64,000 nt of DNA from positions 6,782,976 through 6,846,975 of the forward strand of contig CM038215.1 in assembly GCA_021442155.1 (NCBI GenBank), given 5' to 3'. The DNA comes from Cymbidium sinense (taxonomy: Eukaryota; Streptophyta; Magnoliopsida; Asparagales; Orchidaceae). A program made the translations under genes and the position numbers. This document shows positions 25,073 through 37,620 of this stretch, piece by piece; within the stretch, counting starts at the first letter, position 1; every line of letters starts with the position of its first letter. The notes under the pieces were generated by a model. That model did no database searches, was not told the DNA's origin, and saw only the letters and a list, made by a program, of their open reading frames with translations.

Positions 25073-25425
25073 GGGTTTAGGCTTAGATTTAGGTTTATTT
25101 GGTTTTAGGGTTTAAGTTTATTTTTTTGATTTATTTAGTTACTTTATGTTTAAGTTTAGGGTTTACAGTTTAGGGTTTATGGTTTAGGGTTTAGGGTTTA
25201 GGGTTTAAGTTTTATGCTTTTAGGGTTTTTGTTTAGGGTTAGGGTTTAAGGTTGAGGGTTTAGGGCTTAGTGGTAGACTTTAGGGTTTAGGGTTAGTTTA
25301 GGGTTTAGGATTTAGGATTTTAGGGTTTAGGGTTTAGGGTTTAGGGTTTAGGGTTTAGGGTTTGGGTTTAGGATTTATGGTTTAGGGTTTTATCATTCAT
25401 GGTTGCTTAAGGTTTAGGGTTTTTT
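25073..25425 (+). repeat. Telomere-like tract with six perfect heptamers
   Basis: TTTAGGG-variant DNA; 25319-25360 is six perfect TTTAGGG units in a row, one of the longest uninterrupted runs in the window. It ends at the T-run that marks the LINE tail. Confidence 0.95.
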
Positions 25426-26550
25426 TTTGGAAAAAGTTAGAATTTTTTTACCATAAATGGAAAAGATATAATGTCCTTAAAAGAGGTAAAGCTCCAAAAT
25501 ACTACTGCTCTCAGGGCTACAAGAAACCTAGAGAGCTGAACCCCCATCTAAGTACACTAGAAAAAGAAAAGAAAATAAAAGAGAAAATACAATGACCACA
25601 AAGAAAAAAAGAAAAAGATAGAGTAAAACTAAAGCAAATCTTGAAAATAGAAAAAGGATGAGTCAGCAGCAGTTCATGATTCTGTTAAGAAAGCAAGATA
25701 AGCAAGATCCATAATAACAATACTTAGGTTGACTGAGCAATGACCATTCCCTCCATAAAGTTCCAACGTGTAAAAAAATCTGCAAAACACTACAAGGGCA
25801 AAAATCATAGCTAAAAAGGATAAGGGTAAAGAGAGGAAAATGAGAGAGTTGAGAAAGAGAAGGCTCAGGCTAAGTTAGGATCATCTTATGGGGCAAGAAT
25901 CCATATGATCATCCAAACTTCATAAAAAAGGGTTACAATCATATATAATGCTACCAGCCAGAGAGAATAGGTGAGTAACATCAAAGCCGTCATAGTCAAC
26001 ATACCTGATACGAGCAAACATCCAAGGCTAGTTGTCCATAGAGTTCTTGATCCATCACCATTAAACAAAGAGCAACCAGCCAGCAACCAGCTAGCAGCCA
26101 AACCACCAAATGAGAACCATAATAGACTAATCACAATAACCTAGAGAGAAGCCAGAACAAAGTTAGAACACCAACAACATCCATTAATCAAATACCCATC
26201 TATGCTCCAAACTAGCAAAAACCAGAACTAGCAATTAGCAAGCACTAGACCAATGCTAATTAATAGAGAAACAACCAACAAAACCAAGATAGGAGCCCTC
26301 AAGAGAAATTCTTGACAATAAGCAGTCACCAAGCTTAACCAGGGTGAGCAAGCATAAATGACTAAATAGCTTAGAAATGAAACCATCAACTAAAGGAAAC
26401 ATAAGTTGCAGGTAGTGCAAATCACTAGAAGACAAAACAACCACTGAAAAGGGGTTGAAAGGTAGCCACCAACCACCAAAAACCAAAAAGTCCAATCCCA
26501 AAGCATCAACAAAGATTCAGCTAGCACATCAAAAGGCTCTAGCAAATTAT
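25426..26550 (-). mobile_element. 5'-truncated LINE 3' end
   Basis: About 1.1 kb, minus strand, with the A-tail (plus-strand T-run near 25421-25430) next to the 3' signature (GTTAGAATTTTTTTACCA, then GTCCTTAAAAGAGG). It shares extensive similarity with 44736-45850 and 55456-56549, including the same right edge at AAATTAT. These three are therefore duplicates of one insertion rather than separate events. Non-coding. Confidence 0.85.
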
Positions 26551-26595
26551 TGGGTTTAGGTCTTAGCTTAGTGTTTTGGGTTTTTGGTTGTTTTA

Positions 26596-27072
26596 ATAGA
26601 GAACAAATTTAGATTCAACATTTCTTCTTTTTGAATTCATCAACCAAGTAACACGCCAAGTTTTCTAAAGCACAAGTGACAACATAGATAAAAAATGAGC
26701 ACGCATAGAGCAAATCAAAAACCCTAGATAACTGAACCGTCTCTACTATAAAGACATAGTTCCATAAGCAGTAGATCAGATGGACTGTTCTTCAATTTTT
26801 TTAGTTCCCATCAAAACCAGCCTGAGATCTTCAGTAGAGGGATCCACCATTATATCCTTGATCTCTCCCTCTGCCACCACCACGGCTGGAACCTTCATCG
26901 CTCCTCCCGCCTCCATAACCACTACTGCTCCGACCACTACCTCCATATCCATCAACACCTCAAGATACCCCACCACCATTAGGATAACCACCGCCTCCAC
27001 CTTCACCTCCACTTCCAGCTAGATTGGGCCTGGTCGACGGTGAAGTTCCTGTCATTAAGGTTCTACCCATTG
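26596..27072 (-). pseudogene. GR-RBP last exon + 3' UTR, copy 5
   Basis: Separated from the LINE by only about 45 bases of telomere-like DNA (26551-26595). The exon starts NG*NLNDRNFTVDQAQSS, has a short deletion that shifts frame, then GSGGEGGGGGYPNGGG, further stops, and a degraded end (GFDGN* in place of SDGNWRN). Non-functional. A short telomere-like tract (27073-27155) follows. Confidence 0.8.
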
Positions 27073-27155
27073 TTAGGGTTAGGTTTAGGTTTAGGTTTAT
27101 TAGGTTTTAAGGTTTAGGTTTTTTTAATTTATTTAGTTACTTTAGATTTTGGTTT

Positions 27156-27506
27156 AGGTTTTTTTGGGATACCCCATATAGGGGGAATTTTGTTGCCACA
27201 ATAAGAGGGTTATAAAGTCCTTATCAGGGGATAAACTCCAAAATTACTACTCAAAGAGCTACAATCAGCCTAGAGAGTAAATCCCCTATCTAAGCACAAC
27301 CAAAAGAAAAATAAAAGAGAAAAGGAAAGCAAAAGATACAAAATGATTAACAAAGATAAGCCAATGGATAGATCTGGGTCAAAGCTCTTCAGGATGAGAG
27401 AATGCATGGCACTAGGGAGCAAACATGCAAGAGAAAAAGAGAAATGCATCTACAAAATTGTAGAAAGATAAAAATTAGAACAGTTAAAGTAATACAGATA
27501 AAGAGG
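27156..27506 (-). mobile_element. Short 5'-truncated LINE 3' end, second subfamily
   Basis: About 350 bases beginning, next to the T-run, with GGGATACCCCATATAGGGGG and GTTGCCACAA. This matches the element at 63226 much better than the 25426 type, so two LINE subfamilies are present. It resembles the 3' end of plant LINEs. Only non-coding sequence remains. Confidence 0.8.
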
Positions 27507-29960
27507 TTTAGTTTAGGTTTAGGTTTAGGGTTAGGGTTTAGAGTTTAAGGTTTAGGGTTTTTTAGGGTTTAGGGTTTAGGGTTTAGGGTTTAGTGTTTAG
27601 AGTTTAGGGTTTAGGGTTTAGGGTTTAGTCTTGCAGATTTAGGGTTTAGGGCTTAGGGTTTGGTGTTTAGGATTTTGAGTTTATGGTTTTTTTAATTAAG
27701 TAAATCGACATGTTTAGGATTATGTAGTATAATTAGTTTATTTTTTATTTATTTAAGTTTACTTTATTTTTCAATTTTTATTTAGTTTAGTTTTTTATTT
27801 TAGTTTAGGTTTTTTATTTTAGTTTATTTTTTAGGTTTAAGTTTAAGTTTATTTTTTAGTTGAGTTTTATTTTATATTTTATTTTTTAGGTTTAGGTTTT
27901 ATTTCTTATTTTTTAGTTTAGGTTTATGATTTTATTATATTTTTTTAGGTTTTGGGTTTAGGATTTTATTTTAGGCTTATTTTTTATTTTATTTTTAAGT
28001 TTATGTATAGGTTTATTTTTAGTTTATTTTATTTTATTTAGTTTAGGTTTAGGTTTGGTTTAGTTTATTTTAGGTTTAAGTTTAGGTTTTATTTATTTTA
28101 ATTTAGTTTAATTTTGTTTAGGGATAGGATTATTTTATCTTATTTATTTTATTTTTATTGAAGGTTCATGAATTATTATAGTTTGGAGTTTTGGTTTTAT
28201 TTTTTATTTAGTTTTAGGTTTTATTTTTAGGTTTATTTTTAAAGTTTAGGTTTTTATTTAAATTTTGTTTTATTCTATTTCAAGTTTATTTTATTTTTTT
28301 CTTTATGTTTACTTTTTAATTTATTTAACATTCTTATTTTGAGTTTTATTTTAATTTTTTGTTTAGTTTCAGTTCTTATTTATTTTATTTTAGTTTATTT
28401 TTATTTTGAGGGTTAGGTTTAGGCTTTAGTTTAGGTTTTTATTTTATTTTATTTTATTTTATTTTATTTAGGTTTAGCTTTATTTATTTATTTTATTTTT
28501 TGATTTTATTTAGTTTAGTTATAAGTTTTTAGGTTTGTAGGGTTTATGGTTTTGGGCTTAGGGTTTAGGGTTTAGGGTTTAGGGTTTAGGGTTTTAAGGT
28601 TAAGGATTTTAGGGTTTAGTGTTTAAGGTTAGGGTTTAGGGTTTAGTGTTTTGGGTTTACTATTTATGCTTTAGGGTTTAGGTTTTTTAGGGTAAGATTG
28701 GGGTTTATGATTTAGGGTTTAGGATTTAGGCTTTAGGGTTTAGGGTTTTTAGGGTTTCTAGTTAGTTTAGGGTTTAAGGTTTAATGTAAGGGTGACAGTT
28801 TAGAGTTTAGGGTTTAGGGTTTAGTGTTTAGGGTTTAGGGTTTATGGTTTATTGTTTAAGGTTATCTTATGGTTTAGGGTTTAGGGTTTAGGGTTTAGGA
28901 TTTAGGGTTAGTTTTAGGGTTTAGGGTTTAGGATTTAGTGTTTAGGGTCTATGGTTTAGCGTTTAGGGTTTTTTTTAAATTAAGTAAACTAGTAGGTTTA
29001 AATTTATTTAGTTTATTTAAGCTATTCAATATTTTATTTAGGCTTATTTTTTATTTTTATTTCATTTAGTTTACTTATTTTATGTTTATTAACTCAATTT
29101 AGGTTTTTTATTTTAGTTTATTTTTTAGTTTTAGATTTAGGTACATGTTTATTTTTTTACTGTAGTTTTATTTTTATTTTATTCTTTAGGTTTAGGATTA
29201 TTTTTTATTTTTAGGTTTACATTTTGGTTTTTATTTTATTTTTTTGGGATTACATTTTAGGTTTTTATTTTAGGTTTATTTTTGGGTTTTATTTTTTAGT
29301 TTAGGTTTAGGTTTATTTTTAGTTAATTATATTTTATTTAGTTTAGGTTAAGGTTTTGATTTACTTTATTTTAGGTTTAGGTTTAGGTTTTATTTATTTT
29401 AGTTTAGTTTATTTTATTTTAAGTTTAGGTTTATTTTATTTTTATTTTAGGTTTAGGTTTTTTTCTTTAGTTGAGGATTTCGGTTTTATTTTTTATTTAT
29501 TTTTAGGTTTTTTTTAGGTTTAGGTTTTTATTTAGTTTTTATTTTATTTTATTTTTGGTTTATTTGTTTTTATTTTACATTTAGTTTTTATTTTATTTAG
29601 GTTTCTTATTCTTATGTTTATTTTATTTTCAAGTTTAGTTTGGTTTTTTTAATTTTACTTTAGTTTATTTTAGTTTAGGTTTAGGTTTATTTTATGTTTA
29701 GGTTATTTTTAGTTTATGGAATAGGTTTTGTTATTTTAGGTTTATTTTCTTAGATTTTGCTTTTATTTAGTTTGAATTTTATTTTAATTTAGGTATTTTT
29801 TATTTTACATTTAGGTTTTATTTTATTTAGGTTTTTATTTTTTTGTTTAGTTTTGGTTTTTTTTATTTTCTTTTAGATTAGTTTTATTTTATTTTATTTT
29901 AATTTATTTTTAAGTTTAAGTTTAGGTTTAGGTTTAGGATTTAGTTTAGGTTTAAATTTT
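27507..29960 (+). repeat. Alternating telomere-like / T-rich satellite
   Basis: Telomere-like at about 27507-27690 and 28531-28970; T-rich at 27691-28530 and 28971-29960, opened by anchors near 27694 and 28977. No gene seen. Confidence 0.9.
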
Positions 29961-31560
29961 AGGTTATTATTATTGCTTATTATTATTTAGTTTAGTTAGT
30001 TATTATTAAGTTTATTATTATTAGTTTATTTTTATTAGTTTATTAGTTATTAGTTATTAGTTATTAGTTTAGGTTATTAGTTATTTCTTATTCGTTTTAT
30101 TTAGTTTATTATTAGTTTTAATTTTTTAATAGTTATTATGCGTTTTAGTTTATTATTTAGTTTTTAGGTTTTATTAGTTATTAGTTAGTTTTTATTTAGT
30201 TTTATTATTAGTTTATTTGTTTTTATAGTTATTGTTTAGTTATTATTATTAGTTTTATTAGTTTACTTATTAGTTATTTTACTTTAGTTTAGTTTGTTAT
30301 TATTAGTTTTTTGATTATTAGTTATATTAATTTAGGTTTTGGGGTTTAGTATTTAGTTTATTTAATTTTATTATTATTACTATTATTATTACTATTACTT
30401 TTATTATTATTATTATTATTATAATAATAATTATTATTATTACTATTATTACTATTATTAGTTTTAGTTAGTTTAGTTATTAGTTATTTATTTAGTTAGT
30501 TTAATTATTATTAGTTTATTATTATTAGTTAATTTTTATTAAGTTAATTATTATTTATTAGTTTAGTTAGTTTTGGTGTTTAGTTTAATTTAGTTTTAGT
30601 TTATTTATTTAGTTTACTTTATTATAATTAGTTTAGTTAGTTTTAATGTTATTGTTATTATTTAGAGTTTTTTTAGTTATTTTTTTTAGTTTTATTTATT
30701 GTTATTATTACTTTATTTCTTTTAGTTAGTTTATTATTTATTATTATTTTTAATTAGTATGTTTATTTATTATTATTAGTTTTTGTTTATTTATTTAGGT
30801 TTTATTTATTATTTAGTTTATTATTAGTTTAGTTAATTATTATTACTATTATTAGTTTAGTTATTATTTTTATTTAGTTTAGTTTATTATTAGTTTATTA
30901 ATTTAGTGTTAGTTATTATTAGTTATTTTATTTTAGTTTATTAGTTTTTTGAGTATTATTTTTAGTTTTAGTTATTATTATTTAGTTAGTTTATTAGTTT
31001 ATTAGTTTAGTTTAGTTATTATTTAGTTATTATTATTAGTTATTTATTAGTTATTTACTCAGTTTATTAATTTTAGTTTATTAGTTAATAGTTTTAGTTT
31101 ACTTAGTTTATTTATTAGGTGTAGTTTTTTATTACTTAGTTATTTATTAGGTTAGTTATGTTTAGGGTTTAAGTTTATTAGTTAGTTATTATTATTAGTT
31201 AGTTATTTATTATGGTTTAGTTTAGTTAGTTTATTAGTTTTTTTTAGTTATTAATTTAGGTTTAGTTTTGTTTTTATTAGTTTTATTAGTTTAGTTTATT
31301 TCTAGTTAGTTTATTAGTGGGGTTCTTTTGTTTATGTTTAATTTAGTTATTAGTTGTTTATTAGTTTAGTTAATTTTTGTTATTATTAATTTATTAGTCT
31401 TTTTAATTCTTATTTAGTTAGTTTAGTTTAGTTAGTTTTACTAGTTTTTGCTCAAGTTTATTATTATTTTTTATTTATTATTACTTTATTAGTTTTAGTT
31501 TATTATTTATTAGTTTTAGTTTTAGTTAGTTTAGTTTCATGTCTTATTAGTTTATTTTTA
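29961..31560 (+). repeat. TTA/TTAG-rich low-complexity block
   Basis: A compositionally distinct 1.6 kb block of TTATTAG, TTTAGTTAG and TTATTATTA words with almost no GGG. It includes an imperfect (TTA)n microsatellite at about 30369-30471. No counterpart is visible elsewhere in the window. Non-coding. Confidence 0.85.
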
Positions 31561-31814
31561 GGGTTTATGATTTCGAGTTAAGGTTTTGGAGTTTAGGGTT
31601 TTAGGGTTTAGGGTTTATGGTTTAGGGTTTAGGTTTATAGGTTTAGGATTTAAGGCTAGTTTTAGGGTTTAGCATTTAGGGTTATGGTTTTATTTTATTA
31701 TATATATATATACAAATATATATATATATATTAGGGTTTAGGGTTTAGGGTTTAGGGTTTAAGTTTTAAGATTAGGGTTCAAGTTTTAGTTTAGGGTTTA
31801 AGGTTTTTAGTTTT
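31561..31814 (+). repeat. Telomere-like tract with an AT microsatellite
   Basis: TTTAGGG variants interrupted by (TA)n at about 31698-31732, itself split by one CAAA. Leads into the tail of GR-RBP copy 6. Confidence 0.9.
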
Positions 31815-32297
31815 TTTTAACAAAGAACATATCCACATTCAACATTTCTTATTTTTATTTCATCAGCCAAGTAACACACCAAGTTCTCTAAGACACAAGC
31901 GATGACATAGATAAAAAATGAGCACACATAGAGCAAATCAAAAACCATAGAAAATTAGAATTGTCTTTCTGAAAGGCGTAATTGTAGCAGATGGATCAAT
32001 CGCTCTTCTTCAATTCTAGTTCCCATCGAACCACCCCACCTCCTCTGAGTAGCGGGATCCACCATCATATCCCCGATCTCTCGCTCCACCACCACCACGA
32101 ATGTAACCTCTGTCCCTCCTCCTACCTCCATAACCACCACTACACCAACCACCACCTCCATATCCACCAACACCTCTAGATCCCCCCACCACCACTCCAA
32201 TAATCGCCGCCTCCACCTTCTCCTCCACTTCTAGATCTAAACTGAGCCTGGTTGATGGTGATGTTCATTCCATGAAGGTTCTGCCCCTTCTTAGGGT
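31815..32297 (-). pseudogene. GR-RBP last exon + 3' UTR, copy 6 (single +1 G frameshift)
   Basis: Minus strand: KGQNLHGMNITINQAQFRSRSGG, then a run of six G (five in other copies) near 32187 shifts frame. After the shift the correct frame continues, SRGVGGYGGGGWCSGGYGG to RDRGYDGGSRYS, ending EEVGWFDGN and a stop four residues early. Apart from that one inserted base and the altered end it is open. The extra G sits in a homopolymer, so a sequencing error is possible. Confidence 0.8.
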
Positions 32298-34780
32298 TTA
32301 AATTTAGGTTTAAGTTTATTTAGTTTTAGGGTTTAGGTTTATTTTTTAATTTTTTTAGTTACATTAGGTTTAGGTTTAGGGTTTGGGGTTAAGGGTTTAG
32401 GGTTTACGGTTTAGGGTTTTAAAGTTTATACTTAAACAGTTTAGGGTTTAGGGATGATGGTTTAAGGTTTATGGTCTAGAGTTTAGGGATTAGGGTTTAG
32501 GGTTTTTTAGGGTTCGGAGTATAGGGTTTAGGGTTATAGGTTTAGTTTTGTAGGTATAGGGGTTAGGGTTACTTTTGTTGTTTAGCATTTTTTTTTAAAT
32601 TAAGTAAACTAGTAGGTTTAGGTTTATTAAGTTTATTTATTTTATTTTTTATTTTTATTTAGGTTTATTTTTTTTAATTTTTAAATTTAGTTTATTTATT
32701 TTAGTTTAGGTTGTCTATTTTAGTTTATTTTTTAGATTTAGGTTTATGTTTAGGTTTATTTTTTAGTTGAGTTTTTTTTTCTTTTAAGTTAAGGTTTTAT
32801 TTTTTATTTTTAGGTTTAGGTACAAGTTTAGATTTTATTTTTTTAGGATTAGGTTTTAGGCTTTTATTTTAGGTTTATTTTCAAGTTTTATTTTTTTAGC
32901 TTAGGTTTAGGTTTACTTTAGTTGAGTTTTATTTTTATTTTATTTTGTTTGTTTAGGTTTTATTTTTAATTTGTATGTTTAGGTTTAGGTTAAAGTTTTA
33001 ATTTTATTTTTTAAGGTTTAGGTTTAGTTTTATTTTTAGTTTATTTTATTTTATTTAGTTTAGGTTTATGTTCAGGTTTAATTTATCTAAAGTTTAAATT
33101 CAGTTCTTATTTATTTTAGTTTATTTTAGGTTTATTTTATTTTTATTTTAGGTTTTTTTAGTTTAGTCTTTAGGTTTTACTTTTTATTTATTTTTAGGTT
33201 TATTTTTTAGGTTTAGGTTTTTATTTAGTTTTTATTTTATCTTATTATAGGTTTATTTTATTTTTATTTTACATTTAGTTTTTATTTTATTTAGATTTTA
33301 TAATTCTTGGGTTTATTTTATTTTCTAGTTTAATTTATGTTTTTATTTATCTTATTTTAGTTTATTTTATTTTTATTTTATTTTATTTTTAGGTTTAGGT
33401 TTAGGTTTTAGTTTATGTTTTTATTTTATTTAATTTTTATGTCGTTTTTATTTCTTTATTTATTTGATTTAGTTTAGGTTTAGGTTTTTAGGTTTTTAGG
33501 TTTTTAGGGTTAGGGTTTAGGGTTTTACAATTTAGGGTTTAGGGTTTAGGGTTAAGTTTTAGGGTTTAGGATTTAGGGTTTAGTGTTTAGGCATTAGGGT
33601 TTATGGTTTTTAAGGTTTAGTGTTTAAGGTTTAGGGTTTAGTGTTTGGGATTAGCTTAGGGTTTAGGGTTCGTTTAAGGTTTAGGGTTTAAGGTTAGTTT
33701 TAGTGTTTGGGGTTTAAGGTTTAGGGTTTAGGATTTAGGTTTAGGCTTTAGGGTTTAGGGTTTTTTTTTAAATTAAGTAAACCAATTGGTTTTGGTTTAT
33801 GTAGTTTATTTTTTCTATTTAGGTTTATTTTTATTTTTATTTAATTTAGTTTATTTTTTTCAAGTTTATTTATTTTAGTTTAGGTCTTTTATTTTAGTTT
33901 ATTTTTAAGGTTTAGGATTTGGTTTATGTTTATTTTTTAGTTTAGTTTTACTTTTATCTTATTTTTTAGGTTTAGGTTTTATTTTTTATTTTTAGGTTTA
34001 AGTTTAGGTTTTATGTCTTTATTCTAGGTTTATTTTTGGGTTTCATTTTTTAATTTTGGTTTAGGCTTATTTTTAGTTTATTTTATTTTAGGGTATAGGT
34101 TTAGGTTTTATTTATTTTAGTTTAGGTTTAAGTTTATTTTATTTTGTTTATTTGAGGTTTAGGTTTTTTTTTTATTTTAGGGTTTACATTTTATTATTTA
34201 TTTATTTTTAGGTTTTATTTTTATGTTTATTTTTTTGGTTTAGGTTTTTATTTAGTTTTAATTTTATTTTATATTAAGTTTATTATTTCTTTGTTTCATG
34301 TTTATTTTTTTATTTTATTTAGGTTCATTTTATTTTTATGTTTTGGTCTTTATTTATTTAATTTTAGTTTAGTTTTTATTTTTATTTTATTTTATATTTC
34401 TGTTTAGGCTTAGGTCTAGGTTTAGGTGTAGATTTTAATTTAGGTTTTCTCTTATAGTAAGTTTTTTTTCTTTATTTTTAGTTTTTATTTAGTTTGGATT
34501 TAGTCTTTTAGGTTTTTAGGGTTTAGGTTTAGGGTTTAGGGTTTATAGTTTATGGTTTAGGGTTTTTGGTTTGGGGTTTAGGGTTTAGGATTTAGGGTTT
34601 AGGGTTTAGTGTTTAGGGTTTAGGGTTTGAGTTTCAAGGTTTAGGATTTATGGTTTAGTTTTTTAAGATTTAGGGTTTAGGGTTTAAGGTTTAGGGTTTT
34701 TAGGGTTTAGGATATAGAGTTTAGGTTTTAAGTTTATGGTTCATGTTTTAGTTTAGGGTTTAGAGTTTTTTAATTTTTTT
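32298..34780 (+). repeat. Alternating telomere-like / T-rich satellite
   Basis: Telomere-like at about 32298-32590, 33501-33760 and 34511-34780; T-rich at 32591-33500 and 33761-34510, each starting with the anchor AAATTAAGTAAAC (near 32597 and 33770). No gene seen. Confidence 0.9.
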
Positions 34781-35262
34781 AATAGAGAATAAATTCAGAT
34801 TCAACATTTCTTCTTTTATAATTGATCAACCAAGTAACACACTAAGTTTTCTAATAGACAAGAAATAATGTAGTTCATAAATGAGCACGCATATAGAAAA
34901 TCCAGAACCATAGATAACTAGAACTGTCTCTATCGAAAAAAAATATTTCCATAAGCAGTAGATCAGATTGGACATTCTTTAATTTCTCCAGGTCCCATCA
35001 GAACCACCCCGACCTCTTGAGTAACGGGATCCACCATCATATCTCTGATCTCTCCTGCACCATTATAATTGCTATAACCTCCGTCGCTCCTCCCACCACC
35101 ATAACCACCATAACTCCAACCACCACCGCCATATCGACTAGCACGTCCTGAGCCCCCACCACCACTGTGATAATTGCCACCTCCACCTTTGCCACCACCA
35201 CCTGATCTAGACTGATCCTGGTTGATGATCATGTTCCTACCATCAAGGTTCTACCCATTCTT
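34781..35262 (-). pseudogene. GR-RBP last exon + 3' UTR, copy 7
   Basis: Minus strand: NG*NLDGRNMIINQDQSRSGGGG, then a long open glycine-rich tail (GNYHSGGGGSGRASRYGGGGW, SYGGYGGGRSDGGYSNYNG). A one-base shift follows near GAGAGATC; beyond it the end reads DGGSRYSRGRGGSDGTWRN and stop in the other frame. One TAG (for CAG) plus one shift are the only defects. Close relative of copy 9 at 38576. Confidence 0.8.
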
Positions 35263-37620
35263 AGGGTTTGGGTTTAGTTTATTTTATAATTTATTTAGTA
35301 ACTTTAGGTTTATCTTTAGGGTTTGGGGTTTAGGGTTTAGGTTTTAAGGTTAAAGTTTTAAGGTTTAGAGTTTAGGGTTTAAAGTATTAGTCTTCATGTT
35401 TTTGGGGTTTAATGTTTAGGGTTAGGGTTTAGGCTTTACGGTTTAGTGTTTTTCGAGGTTTAGGGTTTAGGGTTTAGGATTTAAGATTTAAGGTTTTGTT
35501 TTTTAAAAAAAATTAAGTAAATCTGTAGGTTTAGGCTTATCTTGTATATTAAGTTTATTTTTTATTTATTTTAGGTTACTTTATTTTCTAGTTGCATTTA
35601 GGTTTATTTTTTATTTTTATTTATTTTAGTTTATTTATATTAAGTTTAATTATTTTAGTTTAGGTTTTTCATTTTAGTTTATTTTTCAGGTTTATCTTTA
35701 GGTTTAAGTTTATTTTTTAGTTGAGCTTTATTTTTATTTTTTAGGTTTAGGTTTTATTTCTTATGTTTAGGTTTAAGTTTTTATTATATTTTTTAGGTTT
35801 AGGTTTAAGAATTTTATTTTATGTCTATTTTTAGTCTTAATTTTTTTTAGGTTTAGGTTTATTTTTAGTTTATTTTATTTTATTTATTCTATGTTTAAGT
35901 TTAGGTTTAGTTTATTTTAAGTTTAAGTTTAAGTTTTATTTATTTTTGTTTAGTTTATTTTAGTTTAGGTTTAGGTTTATTTTATTTTATTTATTTTATG
36001 TTTATTTGAGGTTTAGGTTTTATTTTTAATTTATTTTTAGGTTTAGGTTTTTATTATAATTTATTTAAGGTTTATTATTTTTATTTTACATTTATTATTA
36101 ATTTAATTTAAGTTTTTTATTCTGAGGTTTATTTTATTTATTAGTTTAATTTAAGATTTTATTTATTATATTTTACTTTCTTTTTACTTTTTTATTTTAT
36201 TTTAGTATTAGGTATAGGTCTATGCTTTAGTTTAGGTTTTTATTTTATTTTATTTTATTATTATCTTTATGTTTATGTTTTATATTTATTTTATTTTTAG
36301 GTTTTTAGGTTTTTAGGGTATAGGGTTTAGGGTTTAGGGTTTAGGGTTTTAGGTTTACAGTTTAGGGTTTTAACATTTAGGGATTTAGCATTTAGGGTTT
36401 AAGTGGTTTAAGGTGTGATTAAGATTTTTGTTGCTGGGGTTAGGGCTTTTTAGGGTTTAGGGTTTAGTGTTTCAGTTAGTTTAGGATTAATTTAGCCTCA
36501 GTTGGGCTGGCCCAGGTTTAGGTTTAGGCTGAGGGTTTGGGTTTAAGATTTAAGAGAGGCCAGGTGAAGGAGTTTAGGTTTAGGTTTAGTTTGGGGTTTA
36601 GTGGTTTAGGGATCAGCTTTAGAGCCTGGTGGTAGGGTTTAGGGGAGGAGTTTAGAGCATGGGAGGTTTAAAGTCAGGGTTATTAGGGGTTTAGGGATGG
36701 AGGGTAGGGTAGTTTAGGAGTTTTAGATGGTCCAGAGGGTTAGTTTTAGGGATTAGAGAGGATTTAGAGTTTAGGGTTTTGGGTTTATGGTTTAGAGTTT
36801 TAAAACAAATAAGTACAGTGGTTTAGTTTAATTTATTTTATCTAGTTTCATTTATATTATTTTATTTTTTTACATCGGTTTTATTTTTATTTTTATTTAG
36901 GTTTAAGTTTATTTATTTTAGTTTAGGCTTTTTATTTTAATTTATTTTTTTGATTTTGTTTAGGTTTATGCTTATTTTTTAGTTTGGTTTTTTTTTTAAT
37001 TTTATTTTTTAGGTTTATGTTTTAATTTTTATTTTTAGGTTTTTATTTTATTTTTTTGGTTCAAGTTTTAGGTTTTTTCAGGTTTATTTTTATGTTTTAT
37101 TTTTTAGTTTAGGTTTAGGTTTATTTTTAGTTTATTTTATTTTATTTAGTTTAGGATTTAGCTGTAGTTTATTTTGGTTCAAATTTAGGTTTTCTTTATT
37201 TTAGTTTATTTTAGCATAGGTTTAGGTTTATTTTATTTTGTTTATTTTATTTTAAGGTTATATTTTTATTTATATTTAGGTTTTATTTTTAGATTTATTT
37301 TTTTGGTTTATGTTTTTATCTATTTTTATTTTATTTTATTTTAGGTTTTTTAAGTTTATTTTATTTTTGGGTTTTATTTTAGGGTTTAGGGTTTAAGATT
37401 TAGGGTTAAGGGTTTAGGTTAGTTTCGGGTTTAGAAATTAGGCTAGTTTAGCTTTAGGGTTTAGGGTTTAGGTTAGTTTAGGGTTTAGGATTCGGGGTTT
37501 AGAGTTTATGGTTTAAGGTTTAAGGTTTAGGGTTAGGGTTAGGGTTTTAGAGTTTTTAGGGTTTAAGGTTTAGGGTTTAGGTTTTTGTTTAGGGTTTAGG
37601 GTTCAGGGTTTAAGGTTTTT
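35263..37620 (+). repeat. Telomere-like / T-rich satellite with a GC-rich anomalous patch
   Basis: Telomere-like at 35263-35500, T-rich at 35501-36310 and 36791-37380, telomere-like at 37381-37620. Between 36410 and 36760 the TTTAGGG pattern is disrupted by GGCCCAGG, GGCCAGG and TGGTCCAGAGG words not normal for this satellite. The block aligns with 39053-41118. Confidence 0.85.

Noticed and set aside
25319..25360. A functional telomere end
   Set aside because: Perfect heptamer runs are very short and embedded in diverged repeat with insertions on both sides.
26780..27022. Ser/Thr/Pro-rich plus-strand open frames (also near 7726, 31991, 49916 and 60760)
   Set aside because: Antisense shadows of the glycine-rich exon; no start context, domain or independent conservation.
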